Below are positions 42,085 to 50,002 of a DNA stretch of 53,580 nucleotides, one piece after another; positions within the stretch are counted from its first letter, which is position 1; every line of letters starts with the position of its first letter. The stretch spans positions 1-53,580 of the forward strand of contig RGCL01000014.1 in assembly GCA_009919175.1 (NCBI GenBank). The letters run 5' to 3'. The notes beneath the pieces were generated by a model. The model saw only the letters and a program-made list of their open reading frames with translations, did not search any database and was not told where the DNA came from. The translations under genes and the position numbers were made by a program. The stretch comes from Betaproteobacteria bacterium (GTDB lineage Bacteria; Pseudomonadota; Gammaproteobacteria; Burkholderiales; Burkholderiaceae_C).

Positions 42085-42969
42085 CCACTGATGCTGGTGC
42101 TGCTGCAGCCAGTCGCGCGCGAGTTGTGAGTCCCCCACGCGCATGGGGTGAAAGTCACGCTTGAGGTACTGGGCAACCGGGCCTGCGCAGCGCCACACCA
42201 GACCATGGCGACCGAGGAAAAACTCAAACCCATCGCGCCAGGTGCGCCAAGAAAACAAAGTCTTGTCGTGCCAGAGGTTGTTGAGGGTCTGGCGGGTCAC
42301 GTCCAGGGTGAACAAGACGGTGACATAGGCAAACCAGCGCAGGCGCCCACTGTGGCTGCCACCCAGGATCTGATAGAGGTCATGGGCAATGCACTTGTGT
42401 TCGCTTTCCTCGCTGGCATGCCAACGCCATAGCGTTTTGACCTGGGGCTGGGCATGGAGGAACCAGTCGCCAGGGGCATCCTGGATGGCCAGGATTTGTT
42501 CCCCCAAAACGGCGGTGTAGTGCTCGTAGGCGGCGGTGACAGCCAGCTCACGCAAGGCCTTGCCTCGTTCTGAGGAATTCGCCGAGAGCTTGCGAGCGAT
42601 CTCGATGCGGCGCTGGATGCGATTTTGCAAATGGTTGACCAGGCCCTGCTCGGTCAGGATCTGGTTGAAGCGTGCATGCAAATGGCGATGCGTGGCCTCT
42701 TGACCGACAAAGCCTTTGATCTCTTTGCGAAGGGCGTCGTGCTCGGGCGTTGAAGGCAGCAAAGCCAAGCCCTTTTGCACCGCATCGATGAAGAACTGCT
42801 CGCCCATGGGAAAGCTCATGGACAAGGCATTGGCAAACGCGGTGCGAAAGGCGCTGCCGCCATTCCAGTGGCGATCAAAGGGTTGATTGAGGTCCACCAG
42901 CAAACGCCTCACCATCAGCATGTGGGTGTCTGTGGTGGGGGTGGTCTGGTCAAAGGTCGTGGTGGTCAT
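42052..42969 (-). CDS. Predicted metal-dependent hydrolase, ferritin-like (PF10118 type)
   Basis: 305 residues, mostly helical. EATHRHLH near residue 97 and HASEESEHKCIAHDLY near 190 supply the His/Glu metal ligands of the PF10118 family, whose role is poorly known. No signal peptide. Its ATG overlaps the stop of the AhpD-like gene (ATGA), so both are co-transcribed. The 3' end overlaps the thioesterase gene by 33 bases. Confidence 0.82.
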   Translation of the reverse strand: MTTTTFDQTTPTTDTHMLMVRRLLVDLNQPFDRHWNGGSAFRTAFANALSMSFPMGEQFFIDAVQKGLALLPSTPEHDALRKEIKGFVGQEATHRHLHARFNQILTEQGLVNHLQNRIQRRIEIARKLSANSSERGKALRELAVTAAYEHYTAVLGEQILAIQDAPGDWFLHAQPQVKTLWRWHASEESEHKCIAHDLYQILGGSHSGRLRWFAYVTVLFTLDVTRQTLNNLWHDKTLFSWRTWRDGFEFFLGRHGLVWRCAGPVAQYLKRDFHPMRVGDSQLARDWLQQHQHQWSAVNQRHQVS

Positions 42970-43553
42970 TTGGATTTGGGTACTCTGCCCATCAGGTAGA
43001 ACTCGGGGTTGGGCATCATGCCACTGAAACTGGCCATGCGATTGGAGAGGCCAAAAAAGGCCGTGATGGCTGCAATGTCCCAGATGTCTTCGTCATCGAA
43101 GCCGTGGGCATGCAGCGCGGTGAAGTCGGCCTCGTCCACCTCGTGGCTGCGCAGGCACACTTTCATGGCGAAGTCCAGCATGGCCCGCTGCCTGGGGCTG
43201 ATGTCGGCCTTGCGGTAGTTGGTGGCGACTTGGTCGGCCACCAGGGGCTTTTTCTCATAGATGCGCAACAAGGCGCCGTGGGCCACCACACAGTAGAGGC
43301 ATTCGTTGGCGGCGCTGGTGGCGGTGACGATCATTTCCCGATCGCCCTTGGTGAGGTTGCTGCTGCGCCCCACGGTCTCGGGCATCATGAGGGCGTCGTG
43401 ATAGGCAAAGAACGCGCGCCACTCGGCAGGGCGGCGCGCCAAAGCCAGAAATACATTGGGGACAAAGCCCGCCTTGTCCTGGACCTCCAGGATTTTTTGG
43501 CGCAAGTCGTCCGGCAAGTCGTTGAGTTCAGCCAGTGGGTATCGCGTGCTCAT
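42966..43553 (-). CDS. AhpD-like peroxidase-related enzyme (carboxymuconolactone decarboxylase fold)
   Basis: 195 residues from ATG 43553, with GGAG upstream. The active-site motif ECLYCVVAHGALL near residue 85 holds the CxxC and His of AhpD-type alkylhydroperoxidases, and the length fits the uncharacterised peroxidase-related subgroup. It probably reduces peroxides using thiols. Translationally coupled to the following ferritin-like gene. Confidence 0.88.
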   Translation of the reverse strand: MSTRYPLAELNDLPDDLRQKILEVQDKAGFVPNVFLALARRPAEWRAFFAYHDALMMPETVGRSSNLTKGDREMIVTATSAANECLYCVVAHGALLRIYEKKPLVADQVATNYRKADISPRQRAMLDFAMKVCLRSHEVDEADFTALHAHGFDDEDIWDIAAITAFFGLSNRMASFSGMMPNPEFYLMGRVPKSK

Positions 43554-43673
43554 GGGGGGGTCTCCGTGGCGCAAGTGTAGTGCGAGTGCAAAGCCCCCTC
43601 ACTTCTATGAAAGAATCTCAACCTGACCGTGCGCTACCGCACACGCAACGCATTGCCCTTGAGGAGTAAACCC

Positions 43674-44378
43674 GTGAACAAAGTCTTTCCTTCCGCCGCT
43701 GAGGCGCTCAAAGACATCGTGGCCGATGGCCAGCTGATGGCGGTGGGCGGATTTGGCCTTTGCGGCATCCCCGAAGCACTGATTGATGCCCTGCGCGACA
43801 GCGGGGTGAAAAACCTGAGCGTCATTTCCAACAACGCAGGTGTCGATGGCTTTGGCCTGGGCAAGCTGCTCGAGACCCGCCAGATCAAGAAGATGATTGC
43901 TTCCTACGTGGGCGAGAACAAGGAGTTTGAGCGCCAGTACCTGGCGGGCGAACTCGAGCTGGAGTTCACCCCCCAAGGCACCCTGGCCGAAAAACTGCGG
44001 GCCGGTGGTGCAGGCATCCCGGCGTTTTTCACCAAGACCGGTGTGGGCACCGTGGTCGCCGAAGGCAAGGAATTGCGCGAATTCCATGGCGAGACCTATG
44101 TGATGGAGCATGCCCTGGTTCCCGATGTGGCGCTCATCAAGGCCGATGTGGCCGACCGCAGCGGCAACCTGCGCTTTAACTACACGGCGCGCAACTTCAA
44201 CCCGGCCGCGGCCACCGCAGGCAAGATTTGCGTGGTGGAAGTCGAGCGCGTTGTGGCCATTGGCGAACTGGCCCCCGACGACGTTCACCTGCCCGGCATT
44301 TATGTGCACCGCATCGTGCACAACCCCACGCCGGAAAAGCGCATTGAAAAGCGCACCGTCCGCGACCGCAAAGTTTAA
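43674..44378 (+). CDS. scoA: 3-oxoacid CoA-transferase subunit A
   Basis: 234 residues from GTG 43674 with GAGGAG 7 bases upstream. [16 protein letters not shown] near residue 25 and [23 protein letters not shown] are hallmarks of the alpha subunit. With subunit B it transfers CoA from succinyl-CoA to acetoacetate. The thiolase at 1.5 kb would split the product. About 100 bases of untranslated upstream sequence (43575-43673) hold no other gene. Confidence 0.94.
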   Translation: MNKVFPSAAEALKDIVADGQLMAVGGFGLCGIPEALIDALRDSGVKNLSVISNNAGVDGFGLGKLLETRQIKKMIASYVGENKEFERQYLAGELELEFTPQGTLAEKLRAGGAGIPAFFTKTGVGTVVAEGKELREFHGETYVMEHALVPDVALIKADVADRSGNLRFNYTARNFNPAAATAGKICVVEVERVVAIGELAPDDVHLPGIYVHRIVHNPTPEKRIEKRTVRDRKV

Positions 44379-44388
44379 GGAGAACGAC

Positions 44389-45030
44389 ATGCCCTGGACT
44401 CAAGACCAAATGGCCGCCAAGGCCGCGTCCGAATTGCAAGACGGCTTTTACGTCAACCTCGGGATCGGCATTCCCACCCTGGTGGCCAACCATGTGCCCG
44501 ATCACCTCGAGGTCTGGCTGCAAAGCGAAAACGGCATGCTGGGCATTGGCCCTTTCCCCTACGAAGACGAAGTCGATGCCGACCTCATCAACGCGGGCAA
44601 GCAGACCGTGACCACCATCAAAGGCTCGTCGATTTTTAGCTCTGACCAATCTTTCGCCATGATCCGTGGCGGCAAGATCAACCTGTCCATCCTGGGCGCG
44701 ATGCAAGTCACCGACCAGGGCGACCTGGCCAACTGGATGATCCCCGGCAAGATGGTCAAAGGCATGGGCGGCGCCATGGACCTGGTGGCCGGCGTCAAGC
44801 GCGTGATCGTGCTCATGGAACACGTGGCCAAGAAAAAAGACGGCAGCGAAGACCTCAAGATCCTGCCCCAGTGCACCTTGCCCCTGACGGGCAAAGGCGT
44901 GGTGGACCGTGTGATCACTGACCTGGGCGTGATGGACGTGACCCCCCAAGGTCTCAAGGTGGTGGAACTGGCCGAGGGCGTGACCCGCGAGTTCATTCAG
45001 TCCAAAACGGGTGTGAAGCTCATCTTCTAA
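44389..45030 (+). CDS. scoB: 3-oxoacid CoA-transferase subunit B
   Basis: 213 residues. The catalytic Glu47 lies in [24 protein letters not shown] and the [10 protein letters not shown] region follow the family. AAGGAG about 7 bases before ATG 44389 fixes the start. It lies 10 bases after scoA and is followed by a terminator. Confidence 0.95.
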   Translation: MPWTQDQMAAKAASELQDGFYVNLGIGIPTLVANHVPDHLEVWLQSENGMLGIGPFPYEDEVDADLINAGKQTVTTIKGSSIFSSDQSFAMIRGGKINLSILGAMQVTDQGDLANWMIPGKMVKGMGGAMDLVAGVKRVIVLMEHVAKKKDGSEDLKILPQCTLPLTGKGVVDRVITDLGVMDVTPQGLKVVELAEGVTREFIQSKTGVKLIF

Positions 45031-45079
45031 AGCCTCGGTGATCTGATGCCTCGTCACGCATGAGGTCTCAGAAACCACA

Positions 45080-45103
45080 AAGCCTCCGTAAGGAGGCTTT
45101 TTT
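45080..45103 (+). terminator. Rho-independent terminator after scoAB
   Basis: AAGCCTCC, loop GTAA, GGAGGCTT, then TTTTT. A clear stem followed by a T run on the plus strand. The reverse strand also ends with a short A/T-rich stretch, so it may serve the tRNA-Gly transcript as well. Confidence 0.85.
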
Positions 45104-45105
45104 CT

Positions 45106-45179
45106 TGGAGCGGGCGATGGGAATCGAACCCACGTTATCAGCTTGGGAAGCTGAAGTCCTACCATTGAACGACGCCCGC
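45106..45179 (-). tRNA. tRNA-Gly (anticodon CCC)
   Basis: On the minus strand, acceptor GCGGGCG pairs with CGCCCGC, followed by T and an encoded CCA. The D arm has TTCAATGGTAGGAC, the anticodon loop is TTCCCAA inside the stem CAGC/GCTG, and the T arm contains GGTTCGATTCC. Length 74 including CCA. It reads GGG codons and closely matches E. coli glyU. Confidence 0.97.
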
Positions 45180-45189
45180 GTTACCAAAA

Positions 45190-45195
45190 ATTCTA
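45190..45195 (-). promoter_or_regulatory. -10 hexamer TAGAAT of the tRNA-Gly gene
   Basis: TAGAAT on the minus strand predicts transcription about 4 bases before the mature 5' end. The short leader is normal for a single tRNA gene. Confidence 0.55.
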
Positions 45196-45243
45196 ATCGA
45201 GCCAGGCACCCCCCTATACTCATCCGCACTCAAAGGCCCGACC

Positions 45244-46431
45244 ATGAACTCACCCCTGCCGCTCTCTGGCGTGACCGTTGTCTCTTTGGAGCATGCCATT
45301 GCCGCCCCATTCTGTTCGCGCCAGTTGGCCGACATGGGCGCGCGGGTCATCAAGATTGAACGGCCCCAGGTGGGCGACTTTGCCCGCCACTATGACGACC
45401 GCGTCAAAGGCGAGGCCTCCCATTTCGTCTGGACCAACCGCTCCAAGGAAAGCCTGACGCTGGACCTCAAGCACCCCGAGGGGCGCCGCATCCTCGATCA
45501 ACTCATTGCCAAGGCCGATGTGCTGTTGCAAAACCTCGCTCCCGGTGCGGCGGCGCGCATGGGCTTGTCGCATGCGCAGTTGCAAGCCACATGCCCACGC
45601 CTCATCGTGTGTGACATCTCGGGCTATGGGGCAGATGGTCCTTACCGGGACCGCAAGGCATACGATTTGCTCATCCAGAGCGAGGCGGGGTTTTTGTCGG
45701 TCACCGGCACGCCCGAGACCCCGAGCAAGGCGGGTTGCTCCATTGCCGACATCGCTGCGGGCATGTATGCCTATTCCAGCATCCTCAATGCCTTGCTGTT
45801 GCGCCACACCACGGGCAAGGGCAGCAGCATTGATGTGTCCATGCTGGAGTCGCTCACCGAATGGATGAGCTTCCCGCTCTATTACGCCTACGAAGGGGCA
45901 CCAGCACCCACTCGCAGCGGGGCCTCGCACGCCACGATTTACCCCTACGGACCGTTCACTGTGGGCGGGGGGCGGCAGGTGATGCTGGGTCTGCAAAACG
46001 AACGCGAGTGGGCGGTGTTTTGCGAGCAGGTCCTGCGCGATCCTGGCCTCGCGCACGACGAGCGCTTTGCCAGCAACAGCCAGCGGCACAGTCACCGAGA
46101 AGCCCTCAAGCAGCTCATTGAGTCGGTGTTCGAGCCTTTGAGCGTGGAGGAGGTGGTGCAGCGCCTGGACGAGGCGGGCATTGCCAATGCCCACATCAAC
46201 GACATGCACGATGTGTGGGCGCATCCGCAGCTTCAGGCGCGGTCCCGTTGGGTGGAGGTGGGTTCACCGGGTGGGCGCATCCCGGCGCTCAAGCCGCCAG
46301 GGCAGCATTCGGGTTTTGAAGCCCGCATGGACGATGTGCCTGTGCTGGGGGCGCACACCGAGTCCATCCTGGCTGAGCTGGGCTACGACGAAGCGACTGT
46401 GGCTCGCCTGCGCAGCGAGGGCTGCATTTAA
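45244..46431 (+). CDS. CaiB/BaiF family III CoA-transferase
   Basis: 395 residues. The start LSGVTVVSLEHAIAAPFCSRQLADMGARVIKIERP and the NRSKESLTLDLKHPEG segment are typical; the catalytic Asp141 is in KAYDLLIQSEAG. It moves CoA between organic acids. The acids cannot be assigned. TATACT at 45215-45220 is a possible -10. It is convergent with the ferredoxin reductase gene. Confidence 0.93.
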   Translation: MNSPLPLSGVTVVSLEHAIAAPFCSRQLADMGARVIKIERPQVGDFARHYDDRVKGEASHFVWTNRSKESLTLDLKHPEGRRILDQLIAKADVLLQNLAPGAAARMGLSHAQLQATCPRLIVCDISGYGADGPYRDRKAYDLLIQSEAGFLSVTGTPETPSKAGCSIADIAAGMYAYSSILNALLLRHTTGKGSSIDVSMLESLTEWMSFPLYYAYEGAPAPTRSGASHATIYPYGPFTVGGGRQVMLGLQNEREWAVFCEQVLRDPGLAHDERFASNSQRHSHREALKQLIESVFEPLSVEEVVQRLDEAGIANAHINDMHDVWAHPQLQARSRWVEVGSPGGRIPALKPPGQHSGFEARMDDVPVLGAHTESILAELGYDEATVARLRSEGCI

Positions 46432-46442
46432 GCCAGCGGCTT

Positions 46443-46466
46443 ACTGGCTCACTGGCTCACTGGCTC
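46443..46466. repeat. Three tandem 8-base repeats at the fpr stop codon
   Basis: ACTGGCTC is repeated three times without gaps, followed by AC. On the minus strand the repeat encodes the last residues SQ and the stop codon of the ferredoxin reductase gene. Gain or loss of a unit would leave the protein end almost unchanged, because the stop lies in the repeat itself. Confidence 0.85.
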
Positions 46467-47230
46467 ACAAACGCGCGTTCGATCACGTAGTCGCCCGGCG
46501 TGGTGGTGTTGCCCTCTTTGAAGCCGCGCGATTCAGCCACTTCACGCAGGCTGGCGAGCATGGCGGGGCTGCCGCAAATCATGATGCGATCGGTTTGGGG
46601 ATTGAGGTCGGGCAAACCAAAGCGGCGGTTCAACTCGCCCGATGCAATGTGATCGGGGATGCGGCCTTGGGTCTCAAACGCCTCGCGGGTGACGGTGGGG
46701 AAGTAATGCAGTTGTTGACTCACCAGTTCGCCCAGGAATTCATGCTGGGGCAGTTCGTGGGTGATGTAGTCGCGATAGGCCAGCTCGTTGACTTGCCGCA
46801 CGCCATGCACCAGCACCACGTGTTCGAATTTTTCGTAGGTTTCGGGGTCACGGATGATGCTCAAAAAAGGAGCCAGCCCTGTGCCCGTGCCAAACAGGTA
46901 GAGGTTTTTGGCGGGCAACAGGTAGTCGATGAGCAAAGTGCCCGTCGGCTTGCGTCCCACGATGACCGAGTCGCCCACCTCGATGTGTTGCAGGCGCGAG
47001 GTGAGGGGACCGTCTTGCACCTTGATGCTGAGGAACTCCAGGTGCTCCTCGTAGTTGGGGCTGACGATGGAATAGGCGCGAAGCAGGGGCTTGCCATTGA
47101 CTTCCAGGCCAATCATGGTGAAGTGGCCATTTGAAAAGCGCAAGGCGGTGTCGCGGGTGGTGGTGAAGCTAAAGAGGCGATCGGTCCAATGGTGAACCGA
47201 CAACACTGTTTCGGAATGGGGATGACTCAT
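46457..47230 (-). CDS. fpr: Ferredoxin/flavodoxin-NADP reductase
   Basis: 257 residues. The FAD motif LRAYSIVSP near residue 50, the NADP-binding GTGTGLAPFLS near 115 and MICGSPAM near 220 identify Fpr. It moves electrons between NADPH and ferredoxin or flavodoxin. The C-terminus VERAFVSQ-like end lies in an 8-base tandem repeat; family members usually end near this length, so it appears intact. Confidence 0.95.
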   Translation of the reverse strand: MSHPHSETVLSVHHWTDRLFSFTTTRDTALRFSNGHFTMIGLEVNGKPLLRAYSIVSPNYEEHLEFLSIKVQDGPLTSRLQHIEVGDSVIVGRKPTGTLLIDYLLPAKNLYLFGTGTGLAPFLSIIRDPETYEKFEHVVLVHGVRQVNELAYRDYITHELPQHEFLGELVSQQLHYFPTVTREAFETQGRIPDHIASGELNRRFGLPDLNPQTDRIMICGSPAMLASLREVAESRGFKEGNTTTPGDYVIERAFVSQ

Positions 47231-47284
47231 GGATGAAATTGTAAGAGGGCGATGGCCCGTCTTTCGCTGACCTGAGTCAAGCCG

Positions 47285-47932
47285 TCAGGATCGCGGTCTG
47301 AGCCCCATGAGGAAGGCAATCGCCCAGGACACAAACCAGACCGTCCAAAAGGCAAACACCACATCGCTCAGGAAGTGGTCGCCCTGAACGATGCGGGCCA
47401 AACCGACCACACTGCCGGTGAGCACGCCCGCCACCAGCCAGCGGCGGCGGCGTGTGATGAAGTACACCGAGACAACGAAAAATCCCATGGCCGCATGGCC
47501 GCTCACAAACGAGCAATTGCCTTCACAGGCTTGTGCGGGTTGCAAGGCCGGCGAGTAGGTCTGGGGACCACCAAACTCTTGAACCTGATGTGGCCTGGCT
47601 CGCCCCCAGTGTTCCTTGAAGCCGGAGTTGACCGCCAACCCAGGACCGAGGAGCATGGCGATGAGCAGATAAGCCGCCCGATTGCGCAAGGGACCGCGCA
47701 AGGCCGTCATCAACCATTGGGGGAAAAATAGAATCGTCAACAAACCACCGAGAATGACCCAGTGAATTTGGCCAAACACGTCATAAAGACGCACCGCCCA
47801 GACTTGGTTCTTGAGATGAAATCCCAGGGTGGGGTCATAAAACCAGTTCGACACCGTCAAATCCAGGCCCGGCCAGATGGCAAACACCAGCAGGCTCAGG
47901 GCAAACAAGGCAAGTGAGATGACGGTTCTCAT
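47285..47932 (-). CDS. PAP2-family membrane phosphatase
   Basis: 215 residues with several membrane helices and the three PAP2 motifs: KEHWGRARP near 105, SFVSGHAAM near 140 and ARIVQGDHFLSD near 180. It dephosphorylates lipid phosphates on the periplasmic side; undecaprenyl diphosphate or lipid A phosphate are possible substrates. The ATG at 47932 is exactly where transcription from TATAAT (47939-47944) should begin. Divergent from the glycosylation cluster. Confidence 0.9.
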   Translation of the reverse strand: MRTVISLALFALSLLVFAIWPGLDLTVSNWFYDPTLGFHLKNQVWAVRLYDVFGQIHWVILGGLLTILFFPQWLMTALRGPLRNRAAYLLIAMLLGPGLAVNSGFKEHWGRARPHQVQEFGGPQTYSPALQPAQACEGNCSFVSGHAAMGFFVVSVYFITRRRRWLVAGVLTGSVVGLARIVQGDHFLSDVVFAFWTVWFVSWAIAFLMGLRPRS

Positions 47933-47938
47933 CAACGA

Positions 47939-47944
47939 ATTATA
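47939..47944 (-). promoter_or_regulatory. Consensus -10 TATAAT placing transcription start on the PAP2 ATG
   Basis: A perfect -10 on the minus strand ends 6 bases before ATG 47932, with no ribosome site between. A convincing -35 was not found. The mRNA is predicted to be leaderless. Confidence 0.55.
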
Positions 47945-47954
47945 GGAATGCAGT

Positions 47955-48908
47955 TTGAACGCGCCCACCAAGACAGCACACAGACCCCTTTGGCGCATGG
48001 TGGCCATGATTCTCATCAGCCTGGCCTTTGTGGGCTGGTGCGTGTGGCACCTGGACTGGTCCACGCTGTGGCAATCGGGCGCGCGGCTGGGGGCAGGGCA
48101 GTGGCTGGTGCTCAGCCTGGGTTTGTGGGCGACCTACGGCATTCGCGCATGGCGGCTTCAACAGGAGTTTGAAGGCCGGGTGGCCTTGTCCCTGGGGGCT
48201 TGGCTGCGCATCAGTCTCATTCACAATACCCTGGTGAATTGGTTGCCCTTTCGGGCGGGGGAGGCTGCCTTCCCGGTGATGCTCAAGCGGGAGGCGCAAG
48301 TCCCTTTGAGCGATTCACTCAGCAGTCTTTTTTGGCTGCGCTTTCAGGATGCTGTGGTGCTGGTGGGCCTGTCCTTGCTGTTTTGGCCGGGCTGGTCGTC
48401 CACGCAGCGCTGGGTCTGGGGCGCAGGCGTGTTGATCGTGGTCTGGGCGTTGCCGCATGTGCTGCGGTGGGCTCAGGCCAAAAGCCAAGGGCTGGCTGCG
48501 TCGGCCACATCGGCGCCGCGCTGGGTGGCCTGGCGGCAAGCCTTGCTGAGCGAACACCGCCACTCGCTGCGCATCTGGGGGCTGACCTTGCTCAACTGGA
48601 TGCTCAAGCTGGCCGTGCAATGCGTCTTGTTGTCTTGGCTCTTGGACGGCAACTGGACCACCGCCTGGCTGGGTGCGGTTGGGGCCGAGTGGGCGGTGTT
48701 TTTGCCTTTGCAAGGCTGGGCAGGCCTGGGCACTTACGAGGCCGGGGCGGCCGCCGCCATGCGCTTTGAGGGCTTGGACTGGACCCTGGGCTTGCAATTG
48801 GCCCTGGTGATGCACGCCTGGGTGTTGCTCAACGCCACGCTCGCGGGCGCGTTGGCCGGATTGGTTACAGTGCGGTCTTCGCTGCGAAACGATTCCAGCG
48901 CCTCCTGA
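47955..48908 (+). CDS. UPF0104/LPG-synthase-TM family membrane protein
   Basis: 317 residues from TTG 47955 (AGGA 7 bases upstream), or 303 from ATG 47997. About eight hydrophobic segments. NTLVNWLPFRAGEAAFPVML near residue 90 is the conserved core of the family that includes the lysyl-phosphatidylglycerol synthase flippase domain and AglD-like proteins. It may move a lipid-linked sugar across the inner membrane for the neighbouring glycosyltransferases; that is inference from context. Confidence 0.8.
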   Translation: MNAPTKTAHRPLWRMVAMILISLAFVGWCVWHLDWSTLWQSGARLGAGQWLVLSLGLWATYGIRAWRLQQEFEGRVALSLGAWLRISLIHNTLVNWLPFRAGEAAFPVMLKREAQVPLSDSLSSLFWLRFQDAVVLVGLSLLFWPGWSSTQRWVWGAGVLIVVWALPHVLRWAQAKSQGLAASATSAPRWVAWRQALLSEHRHSLRIWGLTLLNWMLKLAVQCVLLSWLLDGNWTTAWLGAVGAEWAVFLPLQGWAGLGTYEAGAAAAMRFEGLDWTLGLQLALVMHAWVLLNATLAGALAGLVTVRSSLRNDSSAS

Positions 48909-48925
48909 GATCCAATGCGTCTGTC

Positions 48926-50002
48926 ATGACCCAGCCCAACGCCCCACTCACCGCCCCAGCCACTGTTGTGTCTACAGGTTCGCCCGCCTACCCGCCTTGC
49001 CCAGCGCACCGCTTGTCGCTGGTCGTGCCCCTCTACAACGAACAGGACAACGTCGCGCCGCTGCTGCAGCGGGTGCATGAGGTCTTGGGGTCTTATCCCC
49101 ACCCCTGGGAAATCATCCTGGTCGATGACGGTAGCCATGATGGCACGCCCCAGGCCTTGCAGGCTGCCCAGCGCCAATGGGGTCGCCATGTGCGGGTGCT
49201 GGAGCTGGCCACGAATTTCAAGCAGACCGCCGCCATGCAAGCGGGCATTGATGCGGCCAGGGGCTCGGTCATCGCCACGCTGGATGGCGATTTGCAAAAC
49301 GACCCGATTGACATCCCCCGCATGGTGGCTCGCTTGCTCAACGAGGACCTGGACCTGGTGGCCGGCTGGCGCAAAAACCGCCAAGACGGCTGGCTGCTGC
49401 GCAAGTTGCCCTCCTGGATCGCCAATCGGCTCATTGCGCGTGCCACCGGCGTGAACTTCAAGGACTATGGATGCAGCCTCAAGGTCTTCAGGGCGGACTG
49501 TCTGCGGCAGGTGCGCCTCTACGGCGAGATGCACCGGTTCATTCCCGCCTGGTTGGCCACGGTCACTTCCCCTTCGCGCATGGCGCAAGAGGTGGTGGAG
49601 CACCATGCCCGCATCCACGGGCAATCCAAATACGGCATCTCGCGCACGCTCAGGGTGGTGCTGGACTTGCTCTTCGTGTACTACTACATGCGCTTTCGCG
49701 CGCGGCCTGGGCATTTTTTTGGTGGCATGGGCTTGTTCATCGGTGCCTTGGGCGGCGCGGTGCTGGCTTACCTCCTGGGTCTGAAATTCTTCCTGGGCGA
49801 AAACATTGGGGGTCGCCCCTTGCTGCTGGTGGGTTTTTTCCTGGTCATTGCGGGCGTGCAACTGGTGACCACCGGTGTGGTGGCCGAGGTGCTCACCCGC
49901 ATCTTTTTCGAGTCAGGCCACTCCCGTCCCTATCGCACCCGCTTGAGCGAGCAAGCCTTGGCCATGCCCGATGACCAGGGCTGGAAGCAAGGCCAGGCAT
50001 GA
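48926..50002 (+). CDS. GT2 glycosyltransferase with C-terminal membrane helices (ArnC-like)
   Basis: 358 residues. The GT2 domain starts LSLVVPLYNEQDNVAPLL near 30, with ILVDDGSHDGT and LDGDLQNDP (DxD region). Two C-terminal membrane helices (about 260-320) anchor it. This order matches ArnC/polyprenyl-phosphate glycosyltransferases, which load a sugar on undecaprenyl phosphate at the cytoplasmic face. The sugar is unknown. Overlaps the next gene by 4 bases. Confidence 0.88.
   Translation: MTQPNAPLTAPATVVSTGSPAYPPCPAHRLSLVVPLYNEQDNVAPLLQRVHEVLGSYPHPWEIILVDDGSHDGTPQALQAAQRQWGRHVRVLELATNFKQTAAMQAGIDAARGSVIATLDGDLQNDPIDIPRMVARLLNEDLDLVAGWRKNRQDGWLLRKLPSWIANRLIARATGVNFKDYGCSLKVFRADCLRQVRLYGEMHRFIPAWLATVTSPSRMAQEVVEHHARIHGQSKYGISRTLRVVLDLLFVYYYMRFRARPGHFFGGMGLFIGALGGAVLAYLLGLKFFLGENIGGRPLLLVGFFLVIAGVQLVTTGVVAEVLTRIFFESGHSRPYRTRLSEQALAMPDDQGWKQGQA

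Noticed and set aside
43575-43673. Riboswitch or small RNA upstream of scoA
   Set aside because: The 99-base spacer shows no conserved aptamer pattern or strong hairpin, only a possible -10-like AT-rich stretch.
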